A DNA stretch of 64,000 nt from Streptomyces shenzhenensis (GTDB lineage: Bacteria > Actinomycetota > Actinomycetes > Streptomycetales > Streptomycetaceae). Where the stretch lies: NCBI RefSeq assembly GCF_021462265.1, contig NZ_JAJONF010000027.1:1-64000 (forward strand). The letters run 5' to 3'. Of this stretch, positions 15,631 to 28,987 are shown in pieces (position 1 is the first letter of the stretch; the number at the start of each line of letters is the position of its first letter). The translations under genes and the position numbers were made by a program. A model generated the notes under the pieces. It saw only the letters and a program-made list of their open reading frames with translations, ran no database searches and was not told the origin of the DNA.

Positions 15631-17253
15631 CTAGTTCGCAAGGCTCAGCGCCAGCAGGGCGACGTCGTCCTCGCGGTGGCGGCCGAAGGAGGCGAGGAGG
15701 GTGTCGCAGAGGGCCTCCAGGCCGGGCAGGGCGCCGCCGGCCGCGGCCCGGAGCTGTTCCATCGAGACCGCGAGGTCGGTGCCGCGGGTCTCGATCAGGC
15801 CGTCGGTGACCATGAGGAGCCGGTCGGTGGGTGCGAGGACCAGCTCGGTGGGCGGCGGATGGGGCAGGCCCACCCCGAGCAGCGGACCGGACGCCTTGAC
15901 GTACTCGGCGCTGCCGTCGTCGCCCAGTATCAGCGGCGGGATGTGGCCGGCGTTGGCGATGCGGGTGCGCCCGGTCGCCGGGTCGATCAGGGCCAGGCAC
16001 ACAGTGGCCGTGACATCGGCGTGGTAGTGCTGGAGCACCTGGTCGAGCCGTTCGGCGAGGGCGGCCGGGTCGCTCTCGGTGAGGCAGTAGGCGCGCAGCG
16101 CGTGCCGCAGTTCGACCATGACGGTGGCCGCGTCCAGCGAGTGCCCCACGACGTCCCCGACCGCGGTGAGCACCTCGTCGCCGGCCCGCAGCGCGGCGTA
16201 GAAGTCGCCGCCGATCTCCGTCTCCTGGGAGGCCGGCTCGTAGCGCACCGCTATGTCGACGCCCGGCAGTTCGGGCAGTTGGTGCGGGCGGGGCAGGAAA
16301 CTGTGCTGGAGGGTGAGCGCGACATGCCGCTCCACCTGGTACATGAGCAGGGGCTCGGCGGCGAGCGCGGTGGCCTGGGCGAGCTGGGCCAGCAGTGCCT
16401 CGCCCTCGGGGCGGACCCGGCGCAGCCCGCGGGTGGGTGTGGCCAGGCAGACCGGCGCCCTGCCGTCCTGGGTGAGGACCAGCGCCAGCCGGGCGTCGTG
16501 CTGCACTCCGGGCCGGAAGAACCCGGCGGGCCACTGCGGCGACGGCACGGTGGTGATCTGCACGTCGGACTGCCCTCGGGTGAGCCGCCGCAGCAGGTCG
16601 CGCACGGTCCGGTGGGCGTCCTCGCCGGGCAGCGCGAGGGAGGTGCGCTCCCGGTACAGGCCCTGGTACAGCTCGTCGTCCTGGTCGAGGACGAAGACGG
16701 CGGCGGGGCAGCCGAGGAGCCGGGCCGCGCCGTCCGCCGCGGCGTCGGCGAGTTCGGGCAGCGAGCGGGCCGCCTGGATGGTGACGATGGTCTCCGACAG
16801 CAGCCGCAGCCGCCGTACCAGCGCCTGGTCGTCGGCGCGCAGCCGGGCGGCACGCACCGCGGCCCGGACCGCGGCCTCGATGTCCTCCGGCTCGGCGGGC
16901 ACCGTCAGATACGCCTCGGCTCCCGAGTCCAGCCCCGGGCAGCGGTCCGCGGGTACGACGGAGAGCGCGGAGAAGTGCACGACGGGCAGACCGGCCATGT
17001 GCGGCCGCTCCTTGAGCCGGCGGCACAGCTCGAAGCCGCTCATGTCCGGCAGGTGCACGTCGATGAGGGCCACATCGGGCAGGTTGCCCTTGCGCCGCCG
17101 TACGTCGAGTTCGCCGAGCGCCTCGCGGCCGCCGGTCACCGCGACGACCTCGTGACCGGCCCGGCGCAGCACGGTGCCGATCGCGTAGCGGCTCGCGGCA
17201 GTGGCGTCCACGACCAGCACGGTCGTGTCGGTCAGCTTGCCGTTGACGTCCAT
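15631..17253 (-). CDS. Response-regulator PP2C (SpoIIE-type) serine phosphatase with GAF-like middle
   Basis: 540 residues in three parts. A receiver domain (about 10-130) has phospho-acceptor Asp65 in VALIDVHLPDMSG. A GAF-like middle (about 150-310) would be a sensor. A SpoIIE/RsbU phosphatase domain (about 325-540) carries the metal-binding motifs ETEIGGDFYAAL, AVGDVVGHSLDAA, NAGHIPPLIL and TDGLIETRG, ending with HREDDVALLAL. Such proteins dephosphorylate anti-anti-sigma factors in partner-switching cascades that control alternative sigma factors. No kinase or STAS gene adjoins it. Confidence 0.93.
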   Translation of the reverse strand: MDVNGKLTDTTVLVVDATAASRYAIGTVLRRAGHEVVAVTGGREALGELDVRRRKGNLPDVALIDVHLPDMSGFELCRRLKERPHMAGLPVVHFSALSVVPADRCPGLDSGAEAYLTVPAEPEDIEAAVRAAVRAARLRADDQALVRRLRLLSETIVTIQAARSLPELADAAADGAARLLGCPAAVFVLDQDDELYQGLYRERTSLALPGEDAHRTVRDLLRRLTRGQSDVQITTVPSPQWPAGFFRPGVQHDARLALVLTQDGRAPVCLATPTRGLRRVRPEGEALLAQLAQATALAAEPLLMYQVERHVALTLQHSFLPRPHQLPELPGVDIAVRYEPASQETEIGGDFYAALRAGDEVLTAVGDVVGHSLDAATVMVELRHALRAYCLTESDPAALAERLDQVLQHYHADVTATVCLALIDPATGRTRIANAGHIPPLILGDDGSAEYVKASGPLLGVGLPHPPPTELVLAPTDRLLMVTDGLIETRGTDLAVSMEQLRAAAGGALPGLEALCDTLLASFGRHREDDVALLALSLAN

Positions 17254-17326
17254 TCTCCCAGCCCCTGGCCGACAGTGGTGGGGCAGAGCCCGGTGCCGGG
17301 CCTGCCCCACCACAGTAAGGCCGCGG

Positions 17327-22699
<5,373 letters not shown>

Positions 22700-22766
22700 G
22701 AACTCCTAGCGATAGCTGCTCTCTTGGGTCCGACCCCGCGCGACCGTATCGCTAACGAAAGGTTTA

Positions 22767-22794
22767 CAGCAAGAGGCTTGAAACTCACAGCAAG
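22767..22794. promoter_or_regulatory. Putative MalR operator between pullulanase and amylase
   Basis: Two direct CAGCAAG heptamers at 22767 and 22788 are 21 bases apart, two turns of the helix, each preceded by a similar AAA-n-T-n2-A context. The complement, CTTGCTG, resembles the CTTGCAG heptamers reported for Streptomyces MalR/Reg1 targets. They sit in the 183-base divergent intergenic region and could control both genes. Confidence 0.6.
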
Positions 22795-22882
22795 AACTTT
22801 CACGAAGCGTATTGACGCGGTGTTTCAACTGGCCCACGCTCCAGGGTTGTTGAAGCCTGTCCCTCTCGTTTCGGAGCCGCAC

Positions 22883-24952
22883 ATGACCGGACACCGACCC
22901 CCGGGTGTCTTCAGACGCACGGCCGTCGCGATCGCCGCGGGCGCCCTGGCGCTCGCGGGCGTGATCGCCCTGCCGGCCACCGCCGCGCAGGCGGACACCA
23001 CCGCCAAGGGCGATGTGATCGCCAACCTCTGGGAGTGGAACTGGAACTCGATCGCCTCCGAGTGCACCAACGTGCTCGGCCCGGCCGGGTACGGCGCGGT
23101 GCAGGTCGCCCCGCCCTCCGAGTCCCTCAAGCAGTCCAACTACTACTGGTGGGACGTCTACCAGCCCTACTCGTACAACCTGAACAGCCGCTTCGGGACG
23201 GCCACGCAGTTCGCCGCGATGGTCACCGCCTGCCACGCCGCGGGCATGAAGGTCTACACCGACGCGGTGATCAACCACACGGCCGCCCAGACCGGCACCG
23301 GCTACGCCGGCACCACCCTCACCAACAAGTACGACACACCGGACTGGAACCCGGGCGACTACCACACCTCGGCCGACTGCCCCACCTCCGACCTGACCAT
23401 CCAGGACTACTCGAACCTCACCCAGGTCCAGAACTGCGAACTGCTGGGCCTGCCCGACCTCAAGACCAGCGCCGACAACGTCCGTTCGGGCCTCGCGGCG
23501 TTCCTCAACAAGCAGATCGCGCTGGGCGTCGACGGCTTCCGCGTCGACTCGGCCAAGCACATCCCCGCCACCGACATGGCGGCCATCGTCGCCAAGCTGA
23601 ACACCACGACGTCCGGTGCGGCGCCGTACGTCTTCGACGAGGTGTACCCGGGCTCGACCCCGCAGCCGAGCGACTACTACGGCTCCGGTGACGTCCTGGA
23701 CTTCACCTACGCGAGCAAGATGAAGTCGGCCTTCCAGGGCAACGTCTCGGACCTGGAGTCGCTGTCCTCGTCCGGCATCCTGCCCGCCGCCAACTCGGTC
23801 TCCTTCGTGACCAACCACGACACCGAGCGCAACGGCCTGCACATGAGCTACAAGGACGGCGACAGCTACAAGCTCGCCAACCTCTTCGAACTCGCCTACA
23901 AGTGGTCGACACCGACCATCTACTCCAGCTGGCAGTGGACCCAGAGCGACCAGGCGCCGCCGAACTCCGCGGGCTTCGTCACCGACACCGACTGCTCCAA
24001 CGGCTGGAACTGCCTCGACCGTGACACCGCCGTCGTCGGCATGGTCGCCTGGCACAACGCGGCCGGCAGCGCCGCCGTCTCCAACTGGTCGACCAAGTCG
24101 TCCTCCGTGATCGGCTTCGGCCGCAGCGGCGCCGGATTCTTCGCCCTGAACAACGGCTCGTCGTCGGCCACCTACACCTTCGCGACGGGCATGGCCGACG
24201 GCACGTACTCCGACGTCGTCGACGGCGGCGCCACCACGGTCACCGTCTCCGGCGGCAGCGCGAGCATCACGATCCCCGCGAAGGGCGCCGTCGCCTTCTA
24301 CAACTCCTCCTACACCTGCACGGTCGGCTGCGACGGCGGCGGCAGCGGTGGCGGTGGCTCCACGGTGACCGCGACCTTCGACGAGTACGCGTCCACCACG
24401 AGCGGCACCAACGTCTACGTCGTCGGCTCCCTCGACGCCCTGGGCGCCTGGGACACCTCGAAGGCGGTCCAGCTCTCGTCCACCGGATACCCGGTCTGGT
24501 CGGGCGCGGTGAACGTGCCGATCAACACGTCCTTCACCTACAAGTACATAAAGAAGGACAGCTCAGGCAACGTGACCTGGGAGTCCAACGCCAACAGATC
24601 GGCGGCCAGCACCACTTCGGCGCTCTCCCTCGACAACTCCTGGAACGTGGCGAACGCCGACGCCACCGACGTGACGTTCAACGAGTACGCCACGACCGAC
24701 TGGGGCACCAACGTCTACGTCGTGGGCTCCATCGCCTCCCTCGGCTCCTGGAACACCAGCGACGCGATCCCGCTGTCGTCGGAGTCGTACCCGACGTGGC
24801 GCAAGCTCGTGATCGTCCCGAAGAGCACCGCCTTCACGTACAAGTACATCAAGAAGGACAGCTCCGGGAACGTGACGTGGGAGTCGGGCACGAACCGGTC
24901 GTACACGACCGGCACCTCGTCCGGCTACACGACGAGCGACACCTGGAAGTAA
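22883..24952 (+). CDS. Secreted alpha-amylase with two tandem CBM20 modules
   Basis: 689 residues. Signal peptide (VAIAAGALALAGVIALPATAAQA), then a GH13 amylase domain of Streptomyces type (DVIANLWEWNWNSIASECTN). The catalytic residues are Asp222 (GFRVDSAKH), Glu253 (VFDEVYPG) and Asp313 (TNHDTERNG). A domain C and a Gly/Ser linker (GGGSGGGGS, about 482-492) lead to two CBM20 starch-binding domains (about 493-590 and 597-689), each with TNVYVVGS and TFTYKYIKKDSSGNVTWES type motifs. Most family members have a single CBM20. It hydrolyses alpha-1,4 links in starch outside the cell. Divergent from pulA, probably under MalR. Confidence 0.95.
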   Translation: MTGHRPPGVFRRTAVAIAAGALALAGVIALPATAAQADTTAKGDVIANLWEWNWNSIASECTNVLGPAGYGAVQVAPPSESLKQSNYYWWDVYQPYSYNLNSRFGTATQFAAMVTACHAAGMKVYTDAVINHTAAQTGTGYAGTTLTNKYDTPDWNPGDYHTSADCPTSDLTIQDYSNLTQVQNCELLGLPDLKTSADNVRSGLAAFLNKQIALGVDGFRVDSAKHIPATDMAAIVAKLNTTTSGAAPYVFDEVYPGSTPQPSDYYGSGDVLDFTYASKMKSAFQGNVSDLESLSSSGILPAANSVSFVTNHDTERNGLHMSYKDGDSYKLANLFELAYKWSTPTIYSSWQWTQSDQAPPNSAGFVTDTDCSNGWNCLDRDTAVVGMVAWHNAAGSAAVSNWSTKSSSVIGFGRSGAGFFALNNGSSSATYTFATGMADGTYSDVVDGGATTVTVSGGSASITIPAKGAVAFYNSSYTCTVGCDGGGSGGGGSTVTATFDEYASTTSGTNVYVVGSLDALGAWDTSKAVQLSSTGYPVWSGAVNVPINTSFTYKYIKKDSSGNVTWESNANRSAASTTSALSLDNSWNVANADATDVTFNEYATTDWGTNVYVVGSIASLGSWNTSDAIPLSSESYPTWRKLVIVPKSTAFTYKYIKKDSSGNVTWESGTNRSYTTGTSSGYTTSDTWK

Positions 24953-25088
24953 GAGCCTGGGAAGAGCGCCGCGACCCCGGCGAACAAATCCGCAGCGCCG
25001 TGCATCCCACCTCGTGTACAGCACCAGAGGACGGCACGGGGCGCCCACCGCGCCCCGTGCCGCAGGACACGAAGGGAGCGCCGTCGCC

Positions 25089-25703
25089 GTGAACGAAGAG
25101 CTGAACACCGGCGTCACCGAGACCACCGGCCTTTCCGCCGCCCGGCCCGCGACCGGGCACCGCACCAGGCGCGGGTACCTGCGCACCGCGCTCGCCGCGG
25201 CCGCCGTCGCAGGCCTCGGCCTCGTCTGGGCGGGCACCGCACAGGCCGCCACCCCGAGCACCGCCAAGGCCACGCCGACCTGCTCCGCCGCCGCGCTCAA
25301 GGCCACCTTCGGCCAGCAGCTCGCCGGCGGCATGAACCACCAGGGTGTCGTCATCAGGCTGCGCAACCTCAGCGGCAGGACGTGCGCGCTGCGCGGCTAC
25401 CCGGGCCTGGGCCTGGAGAACTCCGCGCACAAGGCGCTCAAGACCCACACCCACTGGGGCGACACCTGGTACGCCAAGGACCCCGGCAAGAAGACCCTGG
25501 TCCTCAAGGACGGCCAGAGCGCCGAGGCCGTCGTCGCCTGGACCCACGCCAACACCGGCACCTCCGGCGCGGTGCACGCCTCCTACCTGGAGATCACCCC
25601 GCCCGCCTCGACCAAGCACAAGACGCTGGCGTTCCACCAGTGGGTCGACCACGGTGACCTCTCGGTCACCGCGCTGGCCAGGCACATCGACGTCACACCC
25701 TGA
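25089..25703 (+). CDS. Secreted DUF4232 protein
   Basis: 204 residues from a GTG at 25089, with GGGAG upstream. A signal peptide (TALAAAAVAGLGLVWAGTAQAA) is followed by a DUF4232 domain: PTCSAAALKATF, NHQGVVIRLRNLSGRTCALRGYPGLGLE, then YLEITPP near the end. The two Cys (in PTCS and RTCALRGYPG) are typical of the family and probably form a disulfide. These are extracellular beta-sandwich proteins of unknown function, abundant in actinomycetes. It follows the amylase by about 136 bases but is not obviously linked to starch use. Confidence 0.85.
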   Translation: MNEELNTGVTETTGLSAARPATGHRTRRGYLRTALAAAAVAGLGLVWAGTAQAATPSTAKATPTCSAAALKATFGQQLAGGMNHQGVVIRLRNLSGRTCALRGYPGLGLENSAHKALKTHTHWGDTWYAKDPGKKTLVLKDGQSAEAVVAWTHANTGTSGAVHASYLEITPPASTKHKTLAFHQWVDHGDLSVTALARHIDVTP

Positions 25704-25718
25704 CCGCACGGCCGGGCG

Positions 25719-25752
25719 GGCCGCCACCGGGAGCTTCTCCCCGGTGGCGGCC
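25719..25752. terminator. Bidirectional terminator
   Basis: A perfect 13-base stem (GGCCGCCACCGGG and complement) with an 8-base loop separates the convergent DUF4232 and SDR genes. Confidence 0.85.
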
Positions 25753-25754
25753 TC

Positions 25755-26540
25755 TCACGCGCCCGCTCCCCCGTCCACCTGGAGGATCGCGCCCGACACG
25801 AACGACGCCCGGTCGCTCAGGAGCCAGGCGGCGGCCTCGGCGATCTCCTCGGGGGCGGCCATGCGGCGCAGGGGCGACACGGACCTTATGTGGTCGATGA
25901 CGCCGGGGGTGGCCGCCTCCCAGTCGCGGATCATCTCGGTGAGCGTGCCGCCGGGGGCGACGGCGTTGACGCGGATGCCCTCGGGGCCGTACGTGGCGGC
26001 GGCGGACTCGGTGAGGCTGTTGACGGCGCGCTTCAGGGCGCCGTAGACCGGCAGCACGGGGTTGGCGCGCAGGCTGCCGACGGACGAGTTGTTGACGATG
26101 GCGCCGGTGCCGGCGGTCGCGCGGATGGCGTGGATCTCGGCGGTCATGGCCAGCCAGACGCCCTTGAGGTTGACGGCGGTGAGCTGGTCGAACTCGGCCT
26201 CGGGGAGTCCGTCCAGGGGGCCGGGGCGGTGCTGGCCGATCGCGCCGTTGTTGAAGGCGACGTCGAGGCGGCCGTACACCTCCACCGTGCGGTCCACGGC
26301 GGCGCGGACGCTCGCCGCGTCGGCCAGGTCGCAGACCACGTGATCCGCGGTGCCGCCCGCCGCGCGGATCTCCTCGGTGACCGTCTTGAGCTGGGCCTCC
26401 GTGCGGGCCGCCAGCATGACCCGGGCGCCCTCGCGGGCGAAGAGCCGGGCGGCGGCCGCGCCGATGCCCCGTCCGGCGCCGCTGATGAAGGCGACCTTGC
26501 CGGTCAGCAGGCCCTGGTAGGTGATCGCAGTGTTTTCCAT
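25755..26540 (-). CDS. Short-chain dehydrogenase/reductase
   Basis: 261 residues, classical SDR length. Cofactor motif GAGRGIGAAAARL near the N-terminus, NNG at the NNAG position (VAFNNGAIGQ), catalytic Ser in VNNSSVGS, and YGALK giving the YxxxK pair; the end reads FVSGAILQVDGGAGA. Arg in the second strand region (LAARTEAQL) suggests NADP preference. It is divergently transcribed from an XRE regulator with a palindrome between them, a common arrangement in which the regulator controls the reductase. Substrate unknown. Confidence 0.93.
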   Translation of the reverse strand: MENTAITYQGLLTGKVAFISGAGRGIGAAAARLFAREGARVMLAARTEAQLKTVTEEIRAAGGTADHVVCDLADAASVRAAVDRTVEVYGRLDVAFNNGAIGQHRPGPLDGLPEAEFDQLTAVNLKGVWLAMTAEIHAIRATAGTGAIVNNSSVGSLRANPVLPVYGALKRAVNSLTESAAATYGPEGIRVNAVAPGGTLTEMIRDWEAATPGVIDHIRSVSPLRRMAAPEEIAEAAAWLLSDRASFVSGAILQVDGGAGA

Positions 26541-26570
26541 GGCTTCGAGCCTGGACCCGGACCCGCGGCT

Positions 26571-26597
26571 CATCCAGGCACCGGCGGTACCTGGATG
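26571..26597. promoter_or_regulatory. Palindromic operator between SDR and XRE regulator
   Basis: The left arm CATCCAGGCACCG and the right arm (read on the other strand CATCCAGGTACCG) match at 12 of 13 positions around a single central base. It lies in the 86-base divergent gap, 31 bases from the SDR start and 30 from the regulator start, so it is placed to control both. Confidence 0.75.
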
Positions 26598-26626
26598 GGG
26601 CCGGGCGCCGGGCGCACACTGGAGGC

Positions 26627-27490
26627 GTGGACAGGCAAGAACTCGCGGCGTTCCTGCGCAGCCGGCGTGAACGGATCTCCCCCGCCGAGGTGGGGCTGGA
26701 GCGCGGCCCGCGGCGGCGTACCCCCGGACTGCGGCGCGAAGAGGTGGCGCAACTGGCGTACATCTCCGCCGAGTACTACACCCGGCTCGAACAGGCCCGG
26801 GGGCCGCGTCCGTCACGGGAGGTGCTGAGCGGTCTGGCACGGGCGCTGCGGCTCTCGGACGCCGAGCGCGGGCATCTCCATCACCTCGCCGGGGCTCCGC
26901 CGGGGCCGCCGCCCGGACCCTCGCGCGAGGTGCGGCAGAGCCTCCTGGACCTGCTGCGCCGGCTGCCGCAGGCCGCGGCCTTCGTGACGTCCGCGACCTT
27001 CGAGGTACTGGCCTGGAACGATCTCGCCGCCGCCCTCATGGAGGACTTCTCCGCCCTGCCGCCCCGCGACCGCAACCTGGTGCGCCGCGCCTTCCTCACC
27101 CCTCGCTCGCAGGGCGGCAGGCTGTACGGAGTGTCGGACGTGGACGCCTTCGCCCGGCTCTCGGCGCAGCGGCTGCGGGCCGCCGCCGGCCGCTATCCCG
27201 ACTCACCGGAGGTGACCGGGCTGGTGGCCGAACTCCTAGCCGGAAGCGAGGAGTTCCGTCGGCTGTGGGAGTCGCACGACGTGTCCGCCGAGCCCACCCT
27301 GTGCAAGACCTTCCTGCACCCGGTGGTGGGCCCGGTCACCGTCAACTGCGACGCCCTCGACATCACCGACCGGGACCAGCAGGTCGTGATCTACACCGCC
27401 ACCCCGGGCTCACGGTCCGAGGAGGCGCTGCGGCTGCTGTCGGTGATCGGGACGCAGCGGATGGATCAGCAGGTCGACTTCCCGGCGTAG
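26627..27490 (+). CDS. XRE-family regulator with MmyB-like ligand-binding domain
   Basis: 287 residues. The N-terminal HTH has the typical actinobacterial form: LAAFLRSRRERISPAEVGL, RRTPGLRREEVAQLAYISAEYYTRLEQARGP (residues about 8-60). The C-terminal part is the MmyB-like PAS-related domain (VLAWNDLAAALMEDFSALPPRDRNLVRRAFL ... KTFLHPVVGPVTVNCDALDI). Starts at GTG 26627 with GGAGG just upstream. It probably represses the divergent SDR in response to a small ligand. Its last 25 bases overlap the convergent amylase gene end. Confidence 0.92.
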   Translation: MDRQELAAFLRSRRERISPAEVGLERGPRRRTPGLRREEVAQLAYISAEYYTRLEQARGPRPSREVLSGLARALRLSDAERGHLHHLAGAPPGPPPGPSREVRQSLLDLLRRLPQAAAFVTSATFEVLAWNDLAAALMEDFSALPPRDRNLVRRAFLTPRSQGGRLYGVSDVDAFARLSAQRLRAAAGRYPDSPEVTGLVAELLAGSEEFRRLWESHDVSAEPTLCKTFLHPVVGPVTVNCDALDITDRDQQVVIYTATPGSRSEEALRLLSVIGTQRMDQQVDFPA

Positions 27491-28839
27491 ATCGCGAGGG
27501 CCGTGTTGCCGCCGAGGGTGGCGGTGAACTGCCCGGAGCCGTTCACGGTCACGCCGGTGTTGTTCTGCACGTCGCAGTACGTCCCGGCCGGCAGCGACGT
27601 CTGGTACGTCCGGGTCAGGGAGCCCGGCTCGTGGTTGATGGCGACGTAGCCCTTCGCGCCCCGGCCGAAGGCGATGGCGTCGGCGCCGTCGTCCCACCAG
27701 TTCGTCATGGGCTCGCCGCGCACCGCGTTGCGGAAGGCGACCATGCGGATGATCTCCGGCCAGGCGTGCTGGCATTTCCAGCCGTCCTGCCAGCAGGCGT
27801 TCACGACACCGTTGTTGGGCGGCCCGGCGTCGGCGTCCGTCCACTCGTAGCCGGAGTTGATGTCCGGGGCGCCGTACGGGTAGGCGAGCATGAAGACGTT
27901 GGCCAGGGTGTAGTTGGCGCCGTCCTTGTAGTTGAGCGTCGAGCCGTTGCGCTCGGTGTCGTGGTTGTCGACGAAGACGCCTGCGACCGAACTGCTCAGG
28001 TAGCCCCAGCCCTCGCCGTAGTTCTTCAGATACGCGAGGTTCTCGTTGTTGAAGACCCGCTTGAGGTCGTAGGCGTAGCGGAACTCCTGCACGTCCCCGT
28101 TGCCGGTGTACTCGGTCGGCTGGACGGCCTCGCCGGCGCCGTAGATGACCTCCTGCTTCCAGTACACGGACGGGTTGGCCAGCCGGGACTTGATGTTGGC
28201 GAGGTCCTCGGCCGGGATGTGCTTGGCCGCGTCGATCCGGAAGCCGTCGACGCCGAGCGAGAGCAGGTCGTTCATGTAGCCCGCGATGGTCTTGCGGACG
28301 TACTCCTCGCCCGTGTCCAGGTCGGCGAGGCCCACGAGTTCGCAGTGCTGGACGTTCCAGCGGTCCTGGTAGTTGGTGACCTGCGAGGTGCAGTCGTCGA
28401 AGTCGTACGAGGAGTACAGGCCGGGGTAGTCGTACTTCGTGTACGACGAGCCGCCGGTGCCGGTTCCGCTGCCCGCGGACATGTGGTTGATGACGGTGTC
28501 GACGACCACCTTCACACCCGCCGCGTGGCAGGTGTTCACCATGTTCTGGAAGGAGGCCCGGTCGCCGAGTCTGCCCGCGATCTTGTACGACACCGGCTGG
28601 TACGACGTCCACCACTGCGAGCCCTGTATGTGCTCGGCGGGCGGCGAGACCTGGACGTATCCGTAGCCCGCGGGGCCCAGGGTGCTGGTGCACTCCTTGG
28701 CGACCGAGCCGTAGTTCCACTCGAAGAGGACGGCGGTGACGTCCTTCGTGCCGGGCGGGGAGGCCGACGCGACGGACGGGGTCATGACAACGCTACAGGC
28801 GGCCAGCGCCAGTGCGGCGGAGAGGGTCTTACGTGCCAT
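27466..28839 (-). CDS. Secreted alpha-amylase without a starch-binding module
   Basis: 457 residues: signal peptide (LSAALALAACSVVMTPSVASA), GH13 catalytic domain and domain C only. Catalytic residues are Asp203 (GFRIDAAKH), Glu230 (KQEVIYG) and Asp294 (DNHDTERNG); calcium-site Asn-His is in VINHM. It is similar in type to the amylase at 22883 but lacks CBM20, so it may act on soluble dextrins. The promoter region carries three CTTGC/GTTGC repeats, likely MalR sites. Its stop codon lies inside the 3' end of the convergent XRE gene. Confidence 0.94.
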   Translation of the reverse strand: MARKTLSAALALAACSVVMTPSVASASPPGTKDVTAVLFEWNYGSVAKECTSTLGPAGYGYVQVSPPAEHIQGSQWWTSYQPVSYKIAGRLGDRASFQNMVNTCHAAGVKVVVDTVINHMSAGSGTGTGGSSYTKYDYPGLYSSYDFDDCTSQVTNYQDRWNVQHCELVGLADLDTGEEYVRKTIAGYMNDLLSLGVDGFRIDAAKHIPAEDLANIKSRLANPSVYWKQEVIYGAGEAVQPTEYTGNGDVQEFRYAYDLKRVFNNENLAYLKNYGEGWGYLSSSVAGVFVDNHDTERNGSTLNYKDGANYTLANVFMLAYPYGAPDINSGYEWTDADAGPPNNGVVNACWQDGWKCQHAWPEIIRMVAFRNAVRGEPMTNWWDDGADAIAFGRGAKGYVAINHEPGSLTRTYQTSLPAGTYCDVQNNTGVTVNGSGQFTATLGGNTALAIYAGKSTC

Positions 28840-28865
28840 GTGGGGTTCCTTCGTCGTTGAAGGCT

Positions 28866-28892
28866 CTTGCTGAAAGGTTGCTGAAACCTTGC
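28866..28892 (-). promoter_or_regulatory. Putative MalR operator of the second amylase
   Basis: Three direct repeats start at 28866 (CTTGCTG), 28877 (GTTGCTG) and 28888 (CTTGCGT), exactly 11 bases apart. A further related motif, GTTGCTGCAAG, lies at 28945-28955. They are 27-53 bases upstream of the start codon, where a repressor would overlap the promoter or transcription start. Confidence 0.6.
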
Positions 28893-28907
28893 GTTGCGCA
28901 GATGTTA

Positions 28908-28939
28908 AAGGCCCGCCACCCAGTTGGACAGCGGGCCTT
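28908..28939 (-). terminator. Stem-loop after the alpha-glucosidase gene
   Basis: AAGGCCCGC (28908-28916) pairs with 28931-28939 across a 14-base loop, about 49 bases past the alpha-glucosidase stop. It would end the malEFG-glucosidase unit before the second amylase. Confidence 0.65.
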
Positions 28940-28987
28940 GTGAAGTTGCTGCAAGAAGTTACCGGGTGACGGGCCGTCGGGTGTGCG

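Noticed and set aside
15231..17253. Aromatic catabolism cluster
   Set aside because: Only a CHMI-like tautomerase is present next to a signalling phosphatase; no dioxygenase or related genes.
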